NCBI GenBank assembly: GCA_009694295.1 | Contig: SHVJ01000007.1 | Coordinates: 1-47,977, forward strand | Direction of reading: 5' to 3' | Length of the DNA: 47,977 nt | Source: Acidimicrobiia bacterium | Lineage (GTDB): Bacteria; Actinomycetota; Acidimicrobiia; IMCC26256; PALSA-555 | Shown here: piece after piece, positions 1 through 8,542 of the stretch | Layout: each line of letters begins with the position of its first letter | Position numbering within the stretch: the first letter of the stretch is position 1 | Program-made: the position numbers and the translations under genes | The notes under the pieces: generated by a model | Told to the model about the DNA's origin: nothing | The model's database searches: none | The model's input: the letters and a program-made list of their open reading frames with translations, nothing else

Positions 1-336
1 GCAGTACACGATGTTGGGGTTGACCTTCTTGGCATCCTCGTACGCGATGCCCAGACGCGCCGCGGTACCGACCGTCATGTTGTGGTGAACGATGTCGGCC
101 TTCTCGATGAGCTTCATCGCGATCTCTTTGCCGCGCTCGTGCTTGATGTCGAGTGCGATGTCGCGCTTGCCGCGCTGACAGCCGATGAACGGCTGGTTCA
201 CGAAGCGCATGCCGTCGCCCGTGAGTGGCTCCACCTTGATGACGTCGGCGCCGAGGTCGCCGATGATCATCGGACCGAACGGCCCCGCGAGGTACTGGCC
301 GAAGTCGATGAGGGTGACGCCCTCGAGTGGGTTCAT
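1..336 (-). CDS. CaiB/BaiF CoA-transferase family protein (N-terminal part; gene runs off window start)
   Basis: Reverse-strand translation MNPLEGVTLIDFGQYLAGPFGPMIIGDLGADVIKVEPLTGDGMRFVNQPFIGCQRGKRDIALDIKHERG... is typical of class III CoA-transferases; the stop lies outside the window. Confidence 0.85.
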   Translation of the reverse strand, partial: MNPLEGVTLIDFGQYLAGPFGPMIIGDLGADVIKVEPLTGDGMRFVNQPFIGCQRGKRDIALDIKHERGKEIAMKLIEKADIVHHNMTVGTAARLGIAYEDAKKVNPNIVYC

Positions 337-1523
337 GCGCTCACCTTGGTGAACTTCGCGATGGCGTCGGCCGAGTAGCCGAGCTCACCAAAGATCTCGT
401 CGTTGTGCTGACCAGGCCGTGGCCGCGGACCCTTCACCGCGCCCGGCGTGGACGCGAGGTGGATGGGCAGGCCCACCTGGGTGGTGTGGCCGAAGTCGGG
501 GTCGTCGATGTCGACGATCATGCCGTTCGCCATGAGTTGCGGGTGAGGTGTGCCCGAACCGCCGAGCTGGTCGCCCATCGGCACGATCTGCTCGATGGCG
601 TGGTTGTTCGCCTGGAACGTCTCGACGAGCTCGTCGCGCTTGGCCGAGAGGTACGCCTGGTCGCGCTTCTCCGTGATCGCCTCCCGCTGCTCGGGCGGGA
701 GCGTGCCGAAGGTTGCGATGTCGACGTTGGCATCCACGCCGAGGAGCTCGTCCTGACTCTTCACCGGCGTGAGGCCGCTCATCATCGACGGGTGCACCCA
801 GCCGTCTGAGACCTTGAAGATCATCTGCTGGTGACTGCCGGCCGGATACGACTTGCTCATCGTGGTCCAGAAGTCGCCCGGCGCCTTCGTGGCGTGCGTC
901 CAGATCTGCGTGGTGTAAAGGAACGCGCCTTGCAGGAGTGAGGTGCGCACGTGCTGGCCGCGGCCCGTCGCTTCCCGCGCGATCAGCGCCGTGATGATGC
1001 CCGTCGGCACGAGGAACATCGCACCCATGCTCGGCATCGGCATGTGCAAGAAGATCGGGCCGAGTCGCCAGCCGGGTTGCTCCCACTGCTGGCCGCTCGC
1101 GGCCTGTACGAGCGCGTCGTAGCCCGGCTTCTGCGCGAGCCGATGCCCGTCGGGGTACGCAGGGCACGAGCCGTAGATCAGTCGCGGGTTGAGCTCGTGC
1201 ATCGCGTCGTAGCCGATGCCGAGGCGGTCCATGACGCCGGGCCGGAACGTCTCCATGATCACGTCGGCGTCGGCCGCGAGCTTGCGGAACGCGTCGAGCC
1301 CATCGGGGTTCTTCAGATCGATCGTGACCGAGCGGCGCGATCGGTTCCACACCGCGTACCCGTCGTAGCCGCGGAACGGGTCGCCACCGGGTGGCTCGAT
1401 CTTGATGACGTCGGCGCCCTGCTCGGCGAGCATGAGCACCCCGAGCGCGCCCGCGATGCCCCACGACAGGTCGAGCACACGAACTCCGTCAAGGGCACCA
1501 GGCATGAAGGGGGATTCTTGCAC
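333..1523 (-). CDS. CaiB/BaiF family (class III) CoA-transferase
   Basis: 396 aa; GVRVLDLSWGIAGALGVLMLAEQGADVIKIEPPGGDPFRGYDGYAVWNRSRRSVTIDLKNPDG; ATGA overlap with the next gene at 333-336. Confidence 0.92.
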   Translation of the reverse strand: MQESPFMPGALDGVRVLDLSWGIAGALGVLMLAEQGADVIKIEPPGGDPFRGYDGYAVWNRSRRSVTIDLKNPDGLDAFRKLAADADVIMETFRPGVMDRLGIGYDAMHELNPRLIYGSCPAYPDGHRLAQKPGYDALVQAASGQQWEQPGWRLGPIFLHMPMPSMGAMFLVPTGIITALIAREATGRGQHVRTSLLQGAFLYTTQIWTHATKAPGDFWTTMSKSYPAGSHQQMIFKVSDGWVHPSMMSGLTPVKSQDELLGVDANVDIATFGTLPPEQREAITEKRDQAYLSAKRDELVETFQANNHAIEQIVPMGDQLGGSGTPHPQLMANGMIVDIDDPDFGHTTQVGLPIHLASTPGAVKGPRPRPGQHNDEIFGELGYSADAIAKFTKVSA

Positions 1524-1565
1524 CGACCTGACGCCCGTGTCAGAACGCGGGAGCTCGTGCCCTGA

Positions 1566-1970
1566 CTACGGCAGCAGGGTGAGCGCCGCGACGTGGTTCG
1601 GGCGAACCACGGTGAAATGGCGGCGGTCGAGGGTGGCGACGCGCTCGATGCCGAGCCGTTCGGCCGCGGCAATCACCGATGCGTCGATGGCGCCGAGGGG
1701 CATGTCTGCGTATGTGCCGACCAGTTCTGCGATGCGAAGCCAATCCACCGCGTCGACAGGGTGCGCGATCAAGTTCCCGCGGGCAAAGTCGCCGAGGAAT
1801 CGGATTTCGGCCAATGCTCCGAGCCGTCGCTCGATGAGCTGGATGACCTCGGTGATCACAAGTTCGGGAACGAGGAGTGGTCCGGGATCCGTTTCGAGCA
1901 GTTCATTGCACTCGACGTGAGAGCGGTCGCCCGCGTCGAGGTAGGCGTAGAGCGGGCCGGCGTCGATCAG
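1566..1970 (-). CDS. PIN-domain (VapC-like) toxin, probable non-canonical CTG start
   Basis: Open frame reads (L)IDAGPLYAYLDAGDRSHVECNELLETDPGPLLVPELVITEVIQLIERRL...DASVIAAAERLGIERVATLDRRHFTVVRP, a PIN fold with its first catalytic Asp in LIDAGPL. The provided ORF starts only at internal GTG 1859, which would delete that Asp. The CTG at 1970-1968 overlaps the antitoxin TGA (CTGA). Confidence 0.7.
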   Translation of the reverse strand: MIDAGPLYAYLDAGDRSHVECNELLETDPGPLLVPELVITEVIQLIERRLGALAEIRFLGDFARGNLIAHPVDAVDWLRIAELVGTYADMPLGAIDASVIAAAERLGIERVATLDRRHFTVVRPNHVAALTLLP

Positions 1971-2218
1971 GAGCGCGATCGGAGTTTCTCTTCGACGATC
2001 TCGGCGAGGATCTGGTCGACGCGCTTGGAGGTATCCGTGTAGCCGCTGTTGCCCGCGGCTGTTCCGAGGAGGTGTCGACGCCTCCCGCCCTTCGGGGCGC
2101 CGAGATGAGTCTCGATCGCCTCGCGGGTCAGTTCAGAGATCGTGAGCTTGCGCCGGGCCGCCTCGAGGCGCAAGCGAGCGTCGAGGTCGTCGGGCAGCTT
2201 CACCGTGGTGCGCTTCAT
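1967..2218 (-). CDS. Ribbon-helix-helix (CopG/VapB-like) antitoxin
   Basis: MKRTTVKLPDDLDARLRLEAARRKLTISELTREAIETHL is a classic RHH pattern, directly upstream of the PIN ORF. Confidence 0.8.
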   Translation of the reverse strand: MKRTTVKLPDDLDARLRLEAARRKLTISELTREAIETHLGAPKGGRRRHLLGTAAGNSGYTDTSKRVDQILAEIVEEKLRSRS

Positions 2219-2219
2219 A

Positions 2220-2233
2220 GTATGCCAGCATAC
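2220..2233. promoter_or_regulatory. Dyad GTATGC-CA-GCATAC abutting the antitoxin start codon; candidate toxin-antitoxin operator
   Basis: Perfect 6+6 inverted repeat one base upstream of the antitoxin ATG (2218). Confidence 0.45.
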
Positions 2234-2249
2234 CCTCAGAGACGACCGG

Positions 2250-2987
2250 TCAGACCTCGTCCAACGGGATGCGATCGGACTCTTCGGGTTGGCGGCCGAG
2301 GCGCATGGGTGAGGTTGGTGCTTCGACCATGAGGACTCGGCGCTTGGCTGCGTCCATCGTGCGTTGACGGGCGCGCCAGGCGGCGAGGCGGTCGTCGTGC
2401 TCGGCGGCTTCGAACTCGGCCCAGGTGTGCCAGTCGGGGATCGACCAGATGACGACGGCCTCGGTGTCGTCCACCATCGCGACCGAGAAGGCGCCGACGA
2501 GCTCGAGGCCGAACGCTTCGACGACGGGCTGACCGACCTCGTGCAGCGCGTCGAGGTAGTCGCCCGACGTGCCGGCGGGCATGGTCACGAGCTCGTGGGC
2601 GAACACCGCGCCGTGCACCTCCTCGGCGAGGAGCTCGTCGATCGATCGGGTCCATTCGCAGGGCACGAGGATGCGGTCGAACCCGCCGCGCCGGAACTCC
2701 GCGGCTTGCGCCCACCACGCCGCGAGCGACGGGTCCTGAAGCGTGGCGTGGGAGAACTCGTGCTCGAAGTTGGTGGCGAGTCCGTGCCAGCCGTCGAGCT
2801 CCCACATGTTGACGGTCTGCGGCCACGCGCCGGTCGAGCCGACGACGCCCCACACGCCGTAGCACTGCATGTTGCGCTCGCGGATCGCGACCGGTACCCA
2901 GTTCGCCGTCATGTGGTGCATGTACTTGGCCCGGTTCTGGCCGCGGATGTCGATGAACTCGTGGATGTAGAGCTTGTCGTTCGCCAT
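2250..2987 (-). CDS. NIPSNAP-like / dimeric alpha-beta barrel domain protein
   Basis: MANDKLYIHEFIDIRGQNRAKYMHHMTANWVPVAIRERNMQCYGVWGVVGSTGAWPQTVNMWELDGW...; ATG at 2987. Confidence 0.6.
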   Translation of the reverse strand: MANDKLYIHEFIDIRGQNRAKYMHHMTANWVPVAIRERNMQCYGVWGVVGSTGAWPQTVNMWELDGWHGLATNFEHEFSHATLQDPSLAAWWAQAAEFRRGGFDRILVPCEWTRSIDELLAEEVHGAVFAHELVTMPAGTSGDYLDALHEVGQPVVEAFGLELVGAFSVAMVDDTEAVVIWSIPDWHTWAEFEAAEHDDRLAAWRARQRTMDAAKRRVLMVEAPTSPMRLGRQPEESDRIPLDEV

Positions 2988-2995
2988 GTTGGCGG

Positions 2996-3883
2996 TCAGT
3001 CTGCCGCTTGGCTGCGATCCGCGGCGATCCGCCCACCCACGATCCGTTCGAACGCCGACACATCGCCGGCATAGGGCTCGGATGCGCGAGGCCAGTGCAC
3101 GACGAGATCGGTCACGCCGATCTCGCGGTAGCGGTCCATGACCGCCCCGAACTCCCGTTCGGATGCAAGCCCGGCGTCGAGCTGTGGGCCGGTGAGCACG
3201 AGGCGCCCGAGCGTTGCGGGATCCCGTCCCGCGGCCGCGCACGCGTTGTCGAGCTGCCGCATCTGCTCCACGACCATGTCGGCACCGGCGTCGGGCCCGA
3301 CCGGGGGTGGCGTCACGCGATCACCGGTTGTCACCCAGGTCTTGGCGTGTTCAGCGGCGAGCCGCATGCCGCGCGCGCCGGTCGCGGCGATCGCGAATGG
3401 CACTCGGGGCTGTTGTACGCACCCGGGATATGTGCGCGCGCCGTCCGCTGAGTAGTAGCGCCCTCGGCTCGAAGTCTCAGGCTCTCGGAGCAGGCGATCC
3501 AGCAACTCGACGAACTCCGTGAAACGGTCTGTCCGCTCGCGCGGCGGCCACGCCGGTTCGCCGAGCACGGTCGCATCCCATCCGACGCCGCCCGACCCGA
3601 TGCCGACGAAGAGGCGACCGCCCGACACGTCGTCGAGGGTCACGAGCTCCTTGGCGAACGTCACGGGATGGCGGAAGTTCGGTGAGGCGACCAATGGTCC
3701 GATCTGGATGTGGTCGGTCACGGTCGCCGCGGCTGTAAGCGTCGGTATCGCCCCGAACCATGCTGAGTCGCGCAACGATCGCCACGCGAGATGGTCGTAG
3801 GTCCACGCATGGTCGAAGCCCAGCTCCTCGGCGCGACGCCAGAGCAGCTGGGCCTGCGACCAAGGAAGGTCGGGGAGAATCAC
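2996..3883 (-). CDS. LLM-class (F420/flavin-dependent) oxidoreductase
   Basis: MILPDLPWSQAQLLWRRAEELGFDHAWTYDHLAWRSLRDSAWFGAIPTLTAAATVTDHIQIGPLVASPNFRHPVTFAKELVTLDDVSGGRLFVGIGSG. Confidence 0.9.
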   Translation of the reverse strand: MILPDLPWSQAQLLWRRAEELGFDHAWTYDHLAWRSLRDSAWFGAIPTLTAAATVTDHIQIGPLVASPNFRHPVTFAKELVTLDDVSGGRLFVGIGSGGVGWDATVLGEPAWPPRERTDRFTEFVELLDRLLREPETSSRGRYYSADGARTYPGCVQQPRVPFAIAATGARGMRLAAEHAKTWVTTGDRVTPPPVGPDAGADMVVEQMRQLDNACAAAGRDPATLGRLVLTGPQLDAGLASEREFGAVMDRYREIGVTDLVVHWPRASEPYAGDVSAFERIVGGRIAADRSQAAD

Positions 3884-3985
3884 GACACCGAGACGCGTGC
3901 TCGCACGTTACCGGACCGCCCGATGGTGTCGAGGAGACGCGGCGATACGATCAGCGTCGCCGTTCGAGCACGGGAGCGTCGCAGC

Positions 3986-5269
3986 ATGCAGACCGAAGAC
4001 ATGATCATGATCAGCGTGGACGACCACCTCGTCGAGCCACCCGACATGTTCGACGGACGGCTTGCGGCCAAGTACGTCGACAATGCTCCGAAGGTCGAGC
4101 GCACGCCGAATGGCGACGACGTGTGGGTGTTCAACGGCGAGACCATCCCCAACATCGGTCTGAACGCCGTCGCCGGCCGACCGAAGGAGGAGTACGGGGT
4201 GAACCCGACCGCCTTCGACGAGATGCGCTCCGGTTGCTTCGACCACGTCGAGCGCGTCAAGGACATGAACGCCGGCGGCCTGCTCGCGTGCATGTGCTTC
4301 CCATCGTTCCCGGCGTTCTCAGGTCGCTTGTTCGCCGCCTGCACCGACAAGGACCTCGCGCTCGCGGTCACGCATGCGTACAACGACTGGCACATCGACG
4401 AGTGGTGTGGCTCGCATCCTGGGCGCTTCATCCCGATGGCGCTGCCCATCCTCTGGGATCCCGAGCTCGCAGCCGTTGAGGTGCGCCGCGTCGCGAAGAA
4501 GGGCTGTCACTCGATCACGTTCACTGAGAACCCGGCCGCACTCGGCCTCCCGAGCTTCCACACCGAGCACTGGGATCCACTGTGGAAGGCGCTGGTCGAC
4601 GAAGGATCGATCCTCAACATCCACCTCGGGTCGTCGGGGAAGCTCGCCGTGACCGCGCCCGACGCGCCGATGGACGTGATGATCACGCTCCAGCCGATGA
4701 ACATCTGCATGGCCGCGGCCGACCTCGTGTGGTCGCGCGTGTTCAAGGAGTTCCCGACGCTCACCGTCGCGCTGTCCGAAGGCGGCACCGGCTGGATCCC
4801 GTACTTCCTCGACCGGCTCGACCGCACCTACGACATGCACCACTTGTGGACCGGGCAAGAGTTCGGCAACAAGGTGCCGTCCGACATCTTCCGCGAGCAC
4901 TTCCTCACCTGTTTCATCGCGGATCCGGTCGGGCTTGCGATGCGCGATGAGATCGGCATCGACAACATCTGTTGGGAGCAGGACTACCCGCACTCCGACT
5001 CGTCGTGGCCCAAAGCGCCCGAGGAGCTCAACACGATGGCGGCGAAGTACGCGGTCTCTGATTCCGACCTGAACAAGATCACCTACGAGAACGCGATGCG
5101 CTGGTACCGGTTCGATCCGTTCGCACATCGGGCCAAGGACCAGTGCACGGTGAAGGCGCTGCGCGCCGAGGCTGCGGGACACGACGTTTCGGAGCAGTCG
5201 ATGAACAAGCGCAACCAGGCGCCGCTCAAGATCTCCCTCGGCGAGCTCGCCGCCAAAGCCACCGCGTAA
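3986..5269 (+). CDS. Amidohydrolase family (metal-dependent hydrolase, amidohydrolase_2 type)
   Basis: MQTEDMIMISVDDHLVEPPDMFDGRL...; HTEHWDPLWKALVDEGSILNIHLG; DNICWEQDYPHSDSSWP near the C-terminus. Confidence 0.9.
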   Translation: MQTEDMIMISVDDHLVEPPDMFDGRLAAKYVDNAPKVERTPNGDDVWVFNGETIPNIGLNAVAGRPKEEYGVNPTAFDEMRSGCFDHVERVKDMNAGGLLACMCFPSFPAFSGRLFAACTDKDLALAVTHAYNDWHIDEWCGSHPGRFIPMALPILWDPELAAVEVRRVAKKGCHSITFTENPAALGLPSFHTEHWDPLWKALVDEGSILNIHLGSSGKLAVTAPDAPMDVMITLQPMNICMAAADLVWSRVFKEFPTLTVALSEGGTGWIPYFLDRLDRTYDMHHLWTGQEFGNKVPSDIFREHFLTCFIADPVGLAMRDEIGIDNICWEQDYPHSDSSWPKAPEELNTMAAKYAVSDSDLNKITYENAMRWYRFDPFAHRAKDQCTVKALRAEAAGHDVSEQSMNKRNQAPLKISLGELAAKATA

Positions 5270-5273
5270 CCCG

Positions 5274-5354
5274 CAACCCCAAGACCCCGGTTCTGGAGAG
5301 CGTGGTGGGCGCGTCGCGCCCACGAGACTCTCCAGAACGGGGGGTTTTGGGTTG
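5274..5354. terminator. Nested inverted repeat between convergent genes; bidirectional terminator candidate
   Basis: Outer arms of 27 nt (4 mismatches) CAACCCCAAGACCCCGGTTCTGGAGAG / CTCTCCAGAACGGGGGGTTTTGGGTTG around an inner perfect hairpin GTGGGCGCG-T-CGCGCCCAC, exactly between the convergent stops at 5269 and 5355. Confidence 0.75.
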
Positions 5355-6686
5355 TCAGGACTCCTGGTTGGAGGGCCACTCGGGGCGGTAGTAGCCGTCG
5401 AAGCGGAGCTCGCCGCCGCGGAGCTCGCGGATCGTGAGGAAGTCGCCCTTGTACCCCTTGTGGTCGCCGGGGCCGAACTGCACGTAGCACGACGGGCCGC
5501 CGTTCGTTGCCGGCATCCAGCGGATCTTGTCGAGCCCGTCGCGCACGTGACGCGGTGTGGGGATCGCGGCGTTCGCGATGCCGTGGATCGCAGCGCGGGC
5601 GGTGTCGTACGCGAGGGCGACTACCACGTTGCGGGTCTCGCGCCCGAAGCGCGCCTTGAACCGCTTCACCATCGCGTTGTAGTTGGGGTTCATGCCGTCT
5701 TCGCCGAGCTGGTCGACGCCGTGCCACCCCTCAAGGCCCTCGGCCCACGCGTTCGAGTTCGAATAGAACATGAACGCGGTGCCCATCACGCGCGGCGGAT
5801 CCCAATCGAGCGCCTTGAACGCCTCGGCGAAGTGGAACGTGGCGTAGCCGTACCCGCCGTAATAGATGCCTTCGGTACCCATGTCGCGCATGTCAGCGAG
5901 GTTCTGTTGCATGTTGCGCGGGTTGGGTTCGAGCTTCACCTCACGGGTGATGGTGAGCCCCAGGCGCAGCGCCTCGTCGCGGAAGTAGTCGGCGTAGTCG
6001 CGCCCCGATGAGCCGACCTCCCAGAACATGCCCACCTTCTTGAGGCCGCGCTGGTAGAGCCAGTTCGCGCACATCACGCCTTCGGTGGGGATGTCGCCGT
6101 TCGCGACCGTGTAACAGAAGTCGCTCGCGAACTTGTGCGCGCCCGTCCACCCGATCACCGGAACACCAATCTCCTCGGCATACGGCTGCAACGTCAGGCA
6201 GTTGTCGGAGATCATCGGTCCGAGGATCACCACGCAGCCCTGCTCGACGAGCCACTTGTAGCCGTCGATGAGCTTGCGGTAGTTCTCCCGCGGCAGTCCA
6301 CGCGCGTCTGCAGTGATGATCGCGACCGGGCTGCGACCCCACACGCCTTCGTTGAGCGCATCTTCGATCGCGAGGATTGTCGGGTCGATCCAGTCGGCGA
6401 GGAGCTGGCCGAGGTCCATGTCGACGAGCACGCCGATCTTCACCGGCTCGAACGGATCACCCTGAGTCTTGAGCCCGCGCGTCGGCGGGTAGATCACGAT
6501 CTCGGCGACGGCCTTCTCAGTGGGTGTGCCCCCGCCTTCGTACCAGGTCTTGCCCTCGCCGCCCTCGCCCTCGAGGTACGAGCTGGTGCCGAACTTCACG
6601 TTGCACACCGCGCGGTCGGCCTGCGCGATCCCGAGATCGACGGGCGCGTCGAACATCCGCTCCGCGTACTTGTGTCGTTCGGTCAT
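5355..6686 (-). CDS. LivK-like ABC-type substrate-binding (periplasmic-binding fold) protein without obvious signal peptide
   Basis: FEPVKIGVLVDMDLGQLLADWIDPTILAIEDALNEGVWGRSPVAIITADARGLPRENYRKLIDGYKWLVEQGCVVILGPMISDNCLTLQPYAEEIGVPVIGWTGAHKF. Confidence 0.8.
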   Translation of the reverse strand: MTERHKYAERMFDAPVDLGIAQADRAVCNVKFGTSSYLEGEGGEGKTWYEGGGTPTEKAVAEIVIYPPTRGLKTQGDPFEPVKIGVLVDMDLGQLLADWIDPTILAIEDALNEGVWGRSPVAIITADARGLPRENYRKLIDGYKWLVEQGCVVILGPMISDNCLTLQPYAEEIGVPVIGWTGAHKFASDFCYTVANGDIPTEGVMCANWLYQRGLKKVGMFWEVGSSGRDYADYFRDEALRLGLTITREVKLEPNPRNMQQNLADMRDMGTEGIYYGGYGYATFHFAEAFKALDWDPPRVMGTAFMFYSNSNAWAEGLEGWHGVDQLGEDGMNPNYNAMVKRFKARFGRETRNVVVALAYDTARAAIHGIANAAIPTPRHVRDGLDKIRWMPATNGGPSCYVQFGPGDHKGYKGDFLTIRELRGGELRFDGYYRPEWPSNQES

Positions 6687-6753
6687 GCGCGCAGGGTATC
6701 CGGGCGCGGCGCAGCGAGAGGAGCGAGCGGAGCTCGCCAGGGAGCGAACGGCC

Positions 6754-6776
6754 GCGAGCCGGGTATCCCGGCTCGC
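6754..6776. repeat. Perfect hairpin GCGAGCCGGG-TAT-CCCGGCTCGC (intergenic hairpin family, copy A)
   Basis: 10-bp perfect stem with 3-nt loop; related hairpins at 11266 and 41147. Confidence 0.7.
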
Positions 6777-6802
6777 AGAGAGCGACCGCGACTGGGTGTA
6801 GA

Positions 6803-7555
6803 TCAGGCGTCGGCGACCTCGTCGGCGATGGCATGGAGGATGCCAGCGAACTCCTCGGGGTGTGTGACGGCCGGGATGTGGCCCGAGTCGATCTCGATCA
6901 CACGCGGCGGCTTCGGGAGCCGAGCGATGTTGGCGTCCTGGAGCGCCGGCGGTGTGGGCCGGTCGCGCAGGTGTCTCACGTAGGTGACGGGCACGTCGCC
7001 GATCGCCGACCAATACACCGGCTGGTAGTAGAAGTTCATCGAGTCGGGTACGCAGCGCTCGGGGTCGTTGATGTACGCGACGAGATCGTCGTCGAGATCG
7101 TCACCGCCATAGGCCTGACGCACCTTCTCTGGCGCTTCCGGACCGGGCGTTTGCAGCACCCAGCCGTCGCGGCGCGCAGCGTCCATCGCCTCGATCACGC
7201 GGTCGCGGTGCGATGTCTTCATCACGTCGAGCGCAGTTCCACCTTCGGACGGAACGGTCACGGCCGAGAGCACGATGTGGCGCACGGCCGGTGCCAGCGC
7301 TGCGACCACGCCGGGTGCGAACAATCCGCCCGACGAGTGTGCGACGAGCACGATCTCGTCGAGTCCGGCGGCGCGCACGTCGTCGACCACCGACGCGACG
7401 CACTCGTCGACCGTGAGCGTCATCGGATCGGCGGGCTTTCCCGCGCGTCCGGGCAGATCGACGGCCAGCGCCGGGTGATGGAGATGCGGCAGCAGCCGAT
7501 CCCAGTACGCCCCCGACATGCCGCCACCGTGGAGGAGGACGAACGTGACGCTCAC
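6803..7555 (-). CDS. Alpha/beta hydrolase
   Basis: MSVTFVLLHGGGMSGAYWDRLLPHL...VAHSSGGLFAPGVVAAL...DSGHIPAVTHPEEFAGIL. Confidence 0.9.
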   Translation of the reverse strand: MSVTFVLLHGGGMSGAYWDRLLPHLHHPALAVDLPGRAGKPADPMTLTVDECVASVVDDVRAAGLDEIVLVAHSSGGLFAPGVVAALAPAVRHIVLSAVTVPSEGGTALDVMKTSHRDRVIEAMDAARRDGWVLQTPGPEAPEKVRQAYGGDDLDDDLVAYINDPERCVPDSMNFYYQPVYWSAIGDVPVTYVRHLRDRPTPPALQDANIARLPKPPRVIEIDSGHIPAVTHPEEFAGILHAIADEVADA

Positions 7556-7561
7556 GATGGA

Positions 7562-8542
7562 TCAGGCCGACACGGCGGGCAGCACCTTCTCGGCGACGCG
7601 CTTGAGGTACGGCCATGCGATCGCGGGCGGCAGCCCACCGCACAACGGGTGCAACGGTAGGAACCCCGCGGTGCGCACATGCTCCACTGCTTCGTCGACG
7701 GAGAAGATCTGGTGCGACGCGCGTTCGGCGCGCAGATCGTCGGCAGTCTTGGCGCGCGACAAGCTGGCAGTCGTTGCATCGCCGGGGTTCCACGCGGCGT
7801 ACATCAAGACGTCGTGCATGAGGTAGGGCCCGAGCTCGTCCCATGCGGCGTCGAGATCGTCGGCCACGAACACGGTGCTCGGCGCCGCAGGATCGGGCAG
7901 CGACAAGGCTCCGGGCGCGTGGCCTGCGGCCTCAGCCGCGGCCCGATACGCAGGTTCGAGCTCGGGGATGTTGGTCTGGGCGAAGAAGTCGAGGCCGTAC
8001 CGACCAGCTCGACGCGCCGCGGCTGCTGTGCCGCCGCCATAGGCGATGCTCGGTCCGCCCGGTGTGAGCGGCGCCGGGGTCACATGGATCTTGCGCCCGT
8101 CGTGCTCGAACGGCTCACCGGAGAGCGCCTTGAGCAGCACCTCGATGTGCGTGTCGGCGAGCGCGCCACGCTTGCCCATATCGAGACCGAACATGGCGAA
8201 CTCTTCGGGGCGATACCCGAGACCGAGTACGTAGGACACGCGTCCATTGCTCAAGTGGTCGAGCACCGCGATGTCCTCGGCGAGACGCACCGGGTCGCTG
8301 AACAGGAAGAGCGACGCCGCGATCATCATCGGCATCGTCGTCGTGCGCGTCGCCATCGCCGCGGCCATCACCAGTGGCGACGGCAGGTAGCCGTCGGGCG
8401 ACGCGTGATGCTCCGACAGCGCGATCGTCATCCCGCCGTTGCTCTCGGCCCACTCCGCCATGTCGACCGCGGCTGCGTACAGCTCCGCGGGTTTCGGTCC
8501 ACCCGAAGGGGCGCGCAGATCGAAGCGCATCATGTAGCTCAT
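7562..8542 (-). CDS. LLM-class flavin-dependent oxidoreductase
   Basis: MSYMMRFDLRAP...MTIALSEHHASPDGYLPSPLVMAAAMATRTTTMPMMIAASLFLFSDPVRLAEDIAVLDHLSNGRVSYVLGLGYRPEEF. Confidence 0.92.
   Translation of the reverse strand: MSYMMRFDLRAPSGGPKPAELYAAAVDMAEWAESNGGMTIALSEHHASPDGYLPSPLVMAAAMATRTTTMPMMIAASLFLFSDPVRLAEDIAVLDHLSNGRVSYVLGLGYRPEEFAMFGLDMGKRGALADTHIEVLLKALSGEPFEHDGRKIHVTPAPLTPGGPSIAYGGGTAAAARRAGRYGLDFFAQTNIPELEPAYRAAAEAAGHAPGALSLPDPAAPSTVFVADDLDAAWDELGPYLMHDVLMYAAWNPGDATTASLSRAKTADDLRAERASHQIFSVDEAVEHVRTAGFLPLHPLCGGLPPAIAWPYLKRVAEKVLPAVSA

Noticed and set aside
1566-2218. Mobile or defence island around the PIN/RHH pair
   Set aside because: No integrase, transposase, tRNA or restriction/nuclease partners seen nearby; a solitary toxin-antitoxin pair is the simpler reading.
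4319-5323. 334-aa minus-strand ORF
   Set aside because: Antisense shadow of the amidohydrolase.
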